A stretch of DNA of 22,227 nucleotides, taken from positions 2,503,208 to 2,525,434 of the forward strand of contig BLXT01003539.1 in the NCBI GenBank assembly GCA_019648995.1, written 5' to 3'. Shown in pieces: positions 1 to 10,400 of this stretch. The translations under genes and the position numbers were made by a program. The stretch comes from Plakobranchus ocellatus. Taxonomy: Eukaryota > Mollusca > Gastropoda > Plakobranchidae. Positions within the stretch are counted from its first letter, which is position 1. Every line of letters starts with the position of its first letter. The notes beneath the pieces are model-generated. The model had not been told where the DNA came from. It worked only from the letters and a program-made list of their open reading frames with translations, and did no database searches.

Positions 1-29
1 AAAAAAAAAGAGAGAGATAGAGAGAGATA
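1..29. repeat. A run plus GA/GATA simple repeat at window edge
   Basis: Nine A followed by an interrupted (GA)n tract; probably continues outside the window. Confidence 0.8.
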
Positions 30-1643
30 AAAAAGAAATGCCTCCTTTTTCCAATTTGATACTAAACAATTTAACTCTTTTGTTTTGGGAGGGGGAGCAA
101 ATGTGTGTGTGTGGATCCAATCAACTGACAATAACACTACCATAGAAATTACTTTTTTAATGTTAGCTGGGTCAGAAACAACAGCAGCAATGGTGAAAAG
201 GAAAATAGGACCAAAAAAAAAACCAAACTTGAGCAGACATAAAAACATAAACAAGAAATACTTTGCTAAAATAAAAATTAAAACAAAAAAATTAAGAATT
301 AGAACTGAATTACGAGCTTGTTATTTCAGCTTTAATTTATTTACCACCAATGCATGGAGATCACAGTGGTACTAAACATCATACAGAATAACACACAAGT
401 CAATGCCGCATAATTCCAGTGATAACATTATCCTTACTTTGTTCAATTTGAAAAAAAAAAGAATTATTCTTAAAAAAAAACCATTGCAAACACTTTGTGA
501 ACAAAACCATCAATTCTAAACAGAAACTCACTCAGTTTAAATATCATATATATGTATATCAATAAAATAGACGTTTTTTAAATTAATATTAAATCAATTT
601 TAAAAATAAATTTGGACTCCCTACATACCAATATTGGTCAATTTCGTTCACATACTCATTCATACGTTCAGGAGATTTTTCGCACACATGATTTGCGAAA
701 AATAAGAGAAGAAACGAAACTAACCCTTTGCCTGAGGTTATGAACAACAAAACAAATTAAAAAAATTATTTGAAAAATTATTTACAGACATTGTGGGCTG
801 AGAACATAAAATTCTTTCTGCTTATACAATAAGATCCTTCTCCATCTTCTTTTCTTTTTCCTAGATCTGTGACATGAAGAGATGGTCAGATATCAGCAAC
901 AAAAATACAAACATTATATGAAATTGAAATTCAGATTGACAAGATTTTCACCGGATTCATCAGCCTCAAATGTAAGTAATTGCATTGGCTTCTGTGGCGA
1001 CTCAACATGACAAAGGTTAATATGAGGGTAAAGCAAAGAAAAACGAGGTCAGATTATACAGATAGAACATGCATACTATAAACATAGGATGAACTGTGTA
1101 AAACCAAACATGCCGCCATCTTTGCGACAATGCCAACTATATCATGGAGTGATTTTTAACACTGACTTTTGTCTTGAGGATCCACATAAATATTTCCATG
1201 CAAACAGTTTTTCTTTTTTTTGTCTTCATCTTTTGGCTCCAACTGGTGCCACATATATAACAAGACCCTCTTTTGATCTCTCCCTCCAATATTACTATTA
1301 TCATGTGTACCTTTAACATTTTGATTCATAAAGCTTCCAATACAAGGTATCAAAAGTCAGCAATAAGCTGGCCAGTGTATGACGACGAAAATTGACCTTC
1401 TGGGAGATTATTACCACAAGCCTGCAAGCAACCAAAGTGGTCTCGAACTGAGCCTGGAGGCTGGCGCCTTCAGATGGCTAGTCTTGTCAAAACATCAATA
1501 GGTCAGAAGAAGTATAGCAGTCATGGGGTTAAAGTTGCTCCTCCTGCAACGAGGATTTCTATCTCAGCAGATATTAGAGTTGAAACAATGTGAGAATATC
1601 GGGAAACTTTCTTGAAAATATACCAATGAAAACAGTTAAAGTT

Positions 1644-1653
1644 CAACAACAAC

Positions 1654-1687
<34 letters not shown>

Positions 1688-1702
1688 GGAGGAGCAGGAG
1701 GA
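1644..1702. repeat. AAC/AAT microsatellite with GGA tail
   Basis: Several CAA units lead into about eleven AAT units (to 1687), then ggaggagcaggaggag. Confidence 0.9.
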
Positions 1703-3943
1703 GAATAAGAAGAAATAAGAATTATTCAATTATTCTTGCATAAAGACCAAATATGCCTCCATACCTAGAGGTTGATTCAAAGCCTGTTGATCGAGAATCA
1801 TCTTTTGTTTTAGTTTTGAATAGAAATAGTTGTTCAATTACCAACAACACACACAAAAAAAAAAGAGGAGGAAAAATAAAGAAACTTGTATATATACAGG
1901 GCAAACATGAAAAGCAGAATTTTGGAATTTTGATTTTGTGTGCCTGACCCTTATAAAGATCCCAGAATTGTTGACTCCTGTCTAGGATCCTGCAGATTTC
2001 AGGGCAGACTTGCTAGATTTGAGGCCTTGTATGCTCCCTCAACAATTACATTATCAAATTAAGGCAGGTGGGAATGAAAGGAAAACAAAAATAATAGCAG
2101 GCTACTTCTTCCAAAGTCAATTATAAAAAGGGAGGGAGAAAGAAAAAGGCTATTGTGCCAATAATGATACATGTACGTGCAAAACTTTTTATCTCTATTG
2201 ACAGTAACTAATGGGAGAAATGCCAAAAGATAGTTGCTATTTCAGGATTTTTACTTAAACAACCATAACGGCAGAAACAAAAATAAAAAAAAAACAGAAA
2301 AAAAAAAAATATTTTGAAAGTACATTGAAGTTACAAGTGGAAATGTATATTCGTTCTTTCAATTCAACAGACAACAAGTTTTTTTATTTATCTTTGCCAC
2401 TACATCATTATTGTGAATAATTACCACACACTATTCATGTGTTTGTTTTTAAATGCAGAAATATCTCACTAAAAAATTCAATACTTTTGTATGCGTGAAA
2501 TAAAATAAATAATGAAAAATATTGGTCCCCATTTGAAACATCCTAGAGTCTAAGCTATTATCACATACTTTGTAGAAATATACAAAATATTTGGGATATA
2601 AAAATAAGTATACATGCACACAACTGTCCCTCTGCAACAATATAAAATAATGAACTCATGCTTGGGTCAGTCTTTGGTATCAGAAAACCGTCCTGACAAA
2701 TCTAAATTACGTGAAACCCTGTACACATTTCCATGGATTGTCATGATAACGTGGATAATAATCTGATTACACATTTTTGTGGTTTTCCATTAGTTTTAAA
2801 GCTGTAATTTCAAGATAAATTCAGGATCCATTCGTCTATGCCTCCAGATGAAACAAAAACCAAAATCTACTTTCCATGTTATAAACAATTATAGTGTGTG
2901 ACAACAATTTTTAATTGTGCTAAGATATCAATGTGTAGTTTTTTTTTTTTTTGTTTTTTTTTCAACCCTGTGTATTCGTCTGATCCTCCTATAACACTGA
3001 CAACTAGCATTGTACTTGATACAAAATTATCACAAAAATTGAGTTAACTCTCATGGATGGCATTAAAAAAAAAACAATAATATTTTTTAATAATACAATT
3101 AAAACCCTTGCATATATATGAAAATAAGTGCTTAAAAATAAAACACTGGACTGAACAAATATGTCATAACTCATGCCCAAGTCACTTAAAAAAGTTGTTT
3201 TCAAGCAGGAGACTGTTGAAAAGGTATTTCAATTATGGAACCCTGTAACATATTAAAATCCTAGTTTTTCTCAATCTTCTTTTTCTACTGTTTTAGCCAC
3301 AAAGTACATATGGTTGATTTTATTTCTCCAGTTTGTCATCTCATAAGTGCTCATGGATGTCATTGTTCCTAGGATGTATGTGACAGAAAAATATATTCGA
3401 TAACATAATGTTCATTTCTTGCTCAGACTAGCTATTTGTCATGAGTTTGTGATATACCATAATAAATAGAACATCTTAACAATGGTTTTATCTTTTACAT
3501 TATTAAGCCTAGTGCTAGACCTAGACCAAAACCTATGAACTGAATACAAAAGATTGTAACCAAATGCGTGATGCAATTTAAATTATACTTCATCAGCTAA
3601 TCCCCCCCTTTTCTTTTCTTGCTGTTGGTGGGGAAATGCTATTTTTTTAAAATCAATCAAACTTAAGTCTAAGATGAAATTTAAAAAGATACAAACTAGC
3701 ATAGTGAAAAACCACTGCATTATCTAAATAGTTAGGAAAACACACAAACACTGCATTCCCGAAAACAAGTGAATATGTTTAAAGATCATCAAATTCAAAA
3801 GATCACAAAGACTAACATATCATGCAACACAGTTTAAAAGAAAACATTCTGCAAATAAATGGATAAACATGGTCTCAAAAATATTAAAGAACAGGATAAC
3901 ATTTCTGCTGAAAATAATTGTATGCACAGTGTATGTTTATATA

Positions 3944-4011
3944 GTCTCTCTCTCTCTATCTCACTGACTCTCCCCACCCACTCACACACACACACTCTCT
4001 CTCTCCCTCTA
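3944..4011. repeat. Compound CT/CA microsatellite
   Basis: A (CT)n block, a CA block (cacacacacaca) and another (CT)n block follow each other, bracketed on both sides by ATATAG. The 67-codon plus-strand frame across it is simple-sequence. Confidence 0.9.
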
Positions 4012-4740
4012 TATAGTCATAAAGCATTTATAATTTTATATATGATTCAAATTCAAATATAAATATAACATATATACAGAATACTGAAAATATACGCACA
4101 ATTTTTTTTCCACGAGATTCAGGCCATTCTAAGGACATGAATAAACATAAGATCTCTAAAACGAAATGCTAAATTTAACTCAAGTATTTCCTCGCAAAGC
4201 CCATTAAACCCTGTTTCTTGTACCAATCTCTTTTTTTCACTCACTCTATTGCATGAAAAACCATCATGAAATCAGACTGAAAATCGCCACACCACACAAA
4301 GTCAAAGATGCTGAAATGGCAGGAACAAAAAAACCTATATGGAGAAAGAAACAATGAATCAGAGGGTGATGGAAAATATTTTATGAACAGAAATCTCTGT
4401 GTAAGTGTCTTGAGTCTCAAAGGTATTATGCTTTTTCAAGGCTGGTCTGGGTTGCATTCATCAACTTTTCTCTGCAATATTCATCTCAAAGTATCATAGT
4501 TAAAGAATGCTCTGACATAGTACTGGTACATTAATCTTTCAATTCAAACTCCATTCATGATTGGACTCTGAATACCGTGCATTATTCTGTCTGCCCTGGG
4601 TTTAATGAGAAGTGATCAAAGTAAAGTGTCTTCGATGCTCAGTCCAAGCATTGGGAAACCATAGAAGAGCCCTGATTGTTCTTTGCATAAGAATTAAGAT
4701 ATACATGAGCTAGTTTGCCATAGCTTTCCTCACTTACTTT

Positions 4741-4868
4741 TGCCAGGTCTTAAAAGACCAAGCTAACCATTTAGCGCTGGGTGAACACAGAACAGCAGCG
4801 AAAAATTGCCAGGGATTTGAACCTCAAACCTCTCATTGACAGCCAACTGACCTACCAAATGAGCCCCA
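4741..4868 (-). mobile_element. tRNA-derived SINE (head region)
   Basis: The minus strand starts GGGGCTCATTTGGTAGGTCA and carries an A-box-like GGCTCATTTGGTAGG (4865-4851) and a near-consensus B-box GGTTCAAATCC (4823-4813), about 42 bases apart as in a tRNA. A body with CACCCAGCGCTAAATGG follows. A folded tRNA gene is unlikely because the acceptor and anticodon stems do not pair well, so this is a SINE. The 3' end is unclear and may reach to about 4500. Confidence 0.6.
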
Positions 4869-6903
4869 AACAGAAAGCAACTGCAAACTACCATAGAAAG
4901 CCATTTGCCTAGAAAAACTGTAACACTAAAAGTGCAGACCCCTCAAGCTGTGGTATGAAGAATTGGAAAAGGTGCTAATTATTTGCATAATTATAACTGA
5001 ACAACCAGTTCTCTTTAAGTCTGAACTTGGCCATTTAGTTTCTGAAGAACATCCTAGATCTTGAACTTAAAATAGACAGGAATTTTTTGTTTAAAATGCC
5101 CCCAGTAAGTCTTGTTTGGAATGTTAATATCACAATGTGAAATAATCTTCGCCCTGTGCAAGCCTTACCTTAAATCCGTTTGTTGAAGGTTACTTTAGCC
5201 AACCAAATCATTTTGACTTGTGACTTAACTGATATCTACTGAAGAAGCCAAAAGTCATGTCTTACGACCAGTGCAAATAAACCACAAGTTGCATTTTACT
5301 CATTTCAAATCACTGATATAATATAGAGTTAAATTTCACTCTTTTTATTCCTGAGCCTTGGATCAATGAAATCCAAGAAGGGTTTTATAAATTAATGTGT
5401 GACAAAACTAATATCAACATGAAAAAGAAAAAGCATTCAGCAAACAAAATAAAAGTGTGTTGAATATCCTTTTCTCAAAATTTTATTTTATTTTTTTTTT
5501 CCTGCATGCCATTTATTAGGAGACCTGGTATTATTCTACCATGTTAAGAAAAGTTAATGAGGTGCTTGTATTTCACTAGCCTTAATTGATTTTCATAATA
5601 TCACTAATACTTTTAAGATTTTAAAAAGTATTTATTTCCAAGAATGCTAAGCTTGTAAGATTATTTCTTTCGTAACTTGAAGTTGAATTAGTTTCAAGCC
5701 CCAGATTTTGTAGTTCTTTTCCTGTTTGATCCGGCAATATGAAAATTTCAAATATCACATATCAATTCATGAAAATAATCTAAAGAATCTTACGAATGAA
5801 TGCAGCTCTGCATCTGGCCATTTGGTTATCTTGAAAAATAAAACATGGGTACTATCACTAACCAGAAAAAGAGTTTGAGCTTTGGTTACGAAAATAGGAA
5901 ATAAAAAAAATTATTTACAGTTTTGAGTAAAAATAGAAAGTACCACAGCGGTTGTGTATCTTATGTACAATATAGGATTTTACAATATTATTGTTAGACA
6001 TGATTAAAATTTTTACATACCAACATTTGGAAATGCTTTACTTAATAACAAGATCACATCCATGGGTATGTAAAATGCATTGCTTGTCGGTAAAAGAAAC
6101 AGATTTAACATAATCATAACTTTGGACCCCTGTATCAGATGATTAAAAACAAGTACATTACAAACAGACCTAGAGCAAACAATTTCTTATATATAGCCAG
6201 CCAGTTTCAACACAGCTGCTACACATAGCATTTTACTGCCTGAAGCCCATCAGACAATTATTTTGTAGTTTTTGAGAAAACACAAAGATGAGTCAATAAT
6301 TTCAAAGAAGCACTAAAACAAAACACGCCGTCCATTGCCATAACTTGTTTGATAAAATTGTCTTCAATTGTTTGTCTGTGCTGCTGAAAGAAATCACTAT
6401 ATCAGTATATGAGTCGAGCTGATGCCTGACTGATTCCAGTAGAAAGAGGATTGCAAACTACAGGAGCAGAAAATTGCCATTTCTCTATCTGTCATTATCA
6501 ACTTGTTACAAACATAACATTTATACAATTCCCCCCATTGTTTGGATTCTTAGACATTCTTAAGTTACAAGCAGAATGCAAAAGCTCTCCATGCATTAAA
6601 AAAATGTAAAACTCGTCTTATTTTTACCTCAAATTCTTTTTTTTTTTTACTCAGCAGTCAAAAGGCCAAAATCTCTTTTCTATCATCAGACAAAACTGCA
6701 GCTTGACTCATTTTATGGATTGCTCACTTTCATAACTGGCACTTGTTAAGATCAAATGTAAAGATTCAGATAAATGCCTTCACACTAGTTTACCCATTTC
6801 ACTCAAATACTGACTGTGTATATCTTGAAACCAGCCGAATTTAGCTACAAATCATATATATGCTACATATTTTCAATTATTGACCAAATGACTCAAAAAG
6901 TCA

Positions 6904-6909
6904 TTTATT
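6904..6909 (-). terminator. Candidate poly(A) signal AATAAA
   Basis: The minus strand reads AATAAA 400 bases after the stop codon, the first canonical hexamer downstream. A variant ATTAAA occurs earlier at 7211-7216. Further AATAAA copies occur at 5631, 5512, 5487, 5482 and 5344 (left edges), so the real 3' end cannot be fixed from sequence. Confidence 0.3.
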
Positions 6910-7308
6910 TTGGATTTTAAACGGTGTAGATTGATTGAATAGAGGAAATGAGCCAAGAACGACATTTTATCAAAACTGCTGTCTGCAAAGTCCCCTCATC
7001 AAAACTGGTTGAAGATGCATTGAAAACTAATTTCTAAAATATATTTCTATTACTATGAGAAGTCACTTGATCAACTGGAGCCAGTAATGCCGCACATTGA
7101 ATAGCCCCACAGTTGGTTGTAGCAGAAATGCCTTGGATCGCTCTGTTGCTCCAGCTCTTAGACATGTAGGAATCGATTTCAGTAAAGAGAAGAATTGCAG
7201 AATTTGTTTTTTTAATCAACTGGAGAGGGTTTTTTGGGTTTAGTGATATTTAAGTGAAAAAGTTCAACAAGTCTTTTTTTTTTTTCTCAGCTTTCTTGAC
7301 ATCAAATA

Positions 7309-7475
7309 TCAAGTTTTCAGCTTGCTCCTATAGCCCGAGGCTTTACTGCCATTGGCTAATGCCTTCCCATTGATGCCGTTCGGTAGCCTCTTGTTAGAGG
7401 AGCTGATGAATAACGTTTCTTCATCGCTCGATAATTCTGATTCCGAGATCATCACGCTGCTGTTTTGAATCTTGC
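7309..7475 (-). CDS. KIAA0319L: Exon P: C-terminal tail and stop codon
   Basis: The acceptor is ctcatacag, phase 1 in. It encodes GKIQNSSVMISESELSSDEE, TLFISSSNKRLPNGINGKAL and ANGSKASGYRSKLKT, ending at TGA (7309-7311). ISESELSSDEETLF matches human LMHSESELDSDDAIF and is the most conserved part of the tail. RLPNGINGKALANGS resembles the human GQNGSVPNGQ. The serine/acidic cluster looks like a casein kinase 2 substrate (inference). The 3' UTR begins at 7308 and extends to lower coordinates. Confidence 0.94.
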
Positions 7476-10400
7476 CTGTATGAGGGTATATTTAAATTAC
7501 TAGTGTCAATAGAACATCTTCACTTATTAACAGTAATTTTTCACTATTAAGCATATTCTTTGATGAAGCAGATATTTTTTATTTCATGCACAATTTAAAG
7601 CATTATCATATCTTAATCAAATTTTCTTAAAAAAAAAAACCATCTAATGAACCATGAGTGCTAAATAAAATATCAAGTTTTTTTTTTAGATATAGCCATA
7701 CAGAGCTCAAACTGATTATGCTAAAACAAGTATCATATAGAACAAACTTTAAAGCAAAAGCAATAAAGAATTTCATGATAAAAAATCTAAGCTACCTCTA
7801 AAAACGTCGAAGAGATAAAGTGAGATATACAAATGTGTCAATATATATAACACATACACAGAGTGAGAGAGAGAAAGAAAGAGGGAGAGAGAGAAAAATT
7901 CAATACTCTGTATGGTTTTTACCATCAATACTACATCAATCATCACTATCATCACAGCTGACAAAATAATTGTTTTGATAATGAAGATCATCTAACACAC
8001 TTTATACATTACATGTATTCAAAATCCTTAAAAATAGATTTAAGCAATTTTTTTTTTATCAAACTTTCCAAATGACTAATAAAAAGTGACTTATTCACTT
8101 GCTTGTTTGAAAAGCATTTACCTTTGGTCATCATCTCCATTCCCTCTTTATCCCCATCCTTATCTGCATCTCGCAGTAACGAGTAACGATGCCGCCTCTT
8201 CTGTTTCAGCTTCAGTTTGCACCTGAGGGAGAAAAAAAGAAGATCAATACAAGTCTATGAATCAAATCTATAGTTCATAACACAATTTTGTATTGTGATC
8301 ATACAACGAAAATCATCACAAAAATAAATAATGGCTGCAAAATAAGCGTTAAAAATTAGAGATAAAAAATATTATTAACAAGAACTTTGGTGCAAAAACT
8401 TGATATATGAAAATACAACGACGAAGAAGGAAAAACACTCTTTTGATATATTACAATCTCACCTCTCATCAATACTCTGTGCTGAATTTTCAAACTATTT
8501 AGCATTGTGACTAGTATAGGAAGACATTCCCTATGAAAAAAAGTATGAGTGTTGAGTTGAATGATTGTATGGAAAACCTGCAGGAAAAGATTTCATGAAT
8601 AGCCCCATACTGTGAGTGCAAAAAACACTACTCATGAGACCGTAAGAAGTCAATAAAAAAGAAATGGTAATAAACAACATGTCCATGTTAGAGTAAATTT
8701 TTAAAAAATCAGCCCACTAGAACGAAAGTATTGTGCCTAAATGTTACTGTATGCAGATTGTCAATGTAGCCGGAGCTCAAAAGTGCCATTCTATCACATG
8801 GATGTTTTGACTATCATTAACTTTATCTCATAAAACAAAAATCAGAAGAAAAAAAAAAAGAAATCATGTGATGCTACCCAACTGATAATGGCCATGCTTT
8901 AAAATGAATTACGATGGAATTCATTTAAACTGAGCTTGCCTTAGCTGATCTTCCTTAACACGGATCTTATTTCTCTGGAACATACTGAGCTATCATTAGT
9001 ATAGTATAAAGATCAATGAAATGAATTGATGGAGGTCAATGTTCTCTTTGATTCATGGAAGACACTGACTTAGCAAAAGTCCACAGAACAAAATAAATCA
9101 GGATCTGGCACAGCAACATTTAAAACAGCTTAAGCGAAAACCACAAGGAGTTTTTTGAGTTGCTCACTTCTTTGATGTGATACAGCATATGATGGCCCAT
9201 ATTGTGCTGATTGTCGTCACCAGGATGATGAAAGAGATGATCACAACATACAACACACTCCAATCTGTACGGATAAAGACAGAAGATAAAGGGAAAAATT
9301 ATGAAACACCAAAAAGCAATTTACATTATATATGATTATAAATGGGCAAGATCACCACTCAGGAAGCTCTACAGACAACATAATATCAAGAATACAAATG
9401 AAGCAACGGCAAATGCATTGATATATGAAGTAAAGATAAAGTAAACAGTTGCCAACTAGAAATTATATGTAGCATTTAAGGGTACTCGCAAAGTAAAATA
9501 CTTGTAAATAAACATAACAAAAGTCCACTGCAATTTATTTTTTCTTGTAAATGATGCCAATTTATTGATGTAATTTATATGGAATTGAAGCTATGAACAT
9601 GAAGGCTGTCAAAGGTGATTTGCCTGCACACATCTAGTATTATCAGCTCGGACCGAGGCTGCTTTCACCTCCCTGTGCCAAGGTAGACTGATAGTATCTG
9701 AATTTGATGTGCAAAGAAAACCACAATACTACAAGTACAATGAGTGAGTGAACAGGCCACTTTCCAATGAGTATACTGACCACAGTTAGTTTCTGTACCA
9801 AACGCAGAGGAAGCAAAAAAGTTTGGCATCCAGAAGGCCTCACAAACACACTGTTTGGTTTTCTCGTCACAGTGGCCGTGGCCAGAGCAGTTGTTCTGGC
9901 AGACTGTGGAGAAACACAAAGGTAGTTGAATGATGTGATTAATCCAAACTATTTTGGGAAGATGAATTACGTATAAACCATCTGTTTATCTATCCAAGCT
10001 GTGTCTCTGTTCAGAAATTGGATGTCAAGGTACACCATTCATCTTGCTGCACTCATTCACCTTCACATTCGTCATTTCTGTGATTTTTTTCCAAAGTAGG
10101 TTTTATGCCGCTGTCTTCGTCCTATTTTGCAGCAAACTTTCCCTTCCAGTATGCCACTCTGTATGCCCCCCCCCCNNNNNNNNNNNNNNNNNNNNNNCCC
10201 CTTCCAAAAGGAAAACTTTTTCCCCTAAACTGTTTTTAAAAGCTCTGCATGGCTCAAATTGAGAATAAATATTCATTTTGTGAAGAAATGTTGCTTTTTC
10301 TCTGTCCTTCAGTGGAGCTCAGGCAAACTATATGGTTACTCTAACGATTTGCATTGTTGTTGTTTTATACTTCAATTCCTTCAACAAACTTTCCTTTCAG

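Larger units (their letters stand above)
1..7308. other. 3' UTR and downstream flank without a recognised gene
   Basis: This stretch is AT-rich with frequent stops in all six frames; the longest open frames are under 100 codons and match nothing I recognise. The first part below 7308 is 3' UTR of the minus-strand gene, of unknown length. Contents noticed are a GA run at the left edge, an AAT microsatellite, a CT/CA repeat, a tRNA-derived SINE and several AATAAA hexamers on the minus strand. No tRNA gene or second protein gene is seen on either strand. Confidence 0.7.

Noticed and set aside
85-375. 96-codon plus-strand open frame at the left edge
   Set aside because: The sequence is lysine/isoleucine-rich translation of AT-rich DNA with no recognisable domain or splice context.
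4813-4868. Functional tRNA gene
   Set aside because: A- and B-boxes are present, but I cannot pair convincing acceptor and anticodon stems; a SINE head explains it better.
9643-9870. 75-codon minus-strand frame overlapping the C6 exon
   Set aside because: It uses another frame of exon M and reads into the intron; the six-cysteine frame is the homologous one.
10176-10197. Possible missing exon in the N gap
   Set aside because: Exons L and M join in phase across this intron and align with the human protein without a missing segment.
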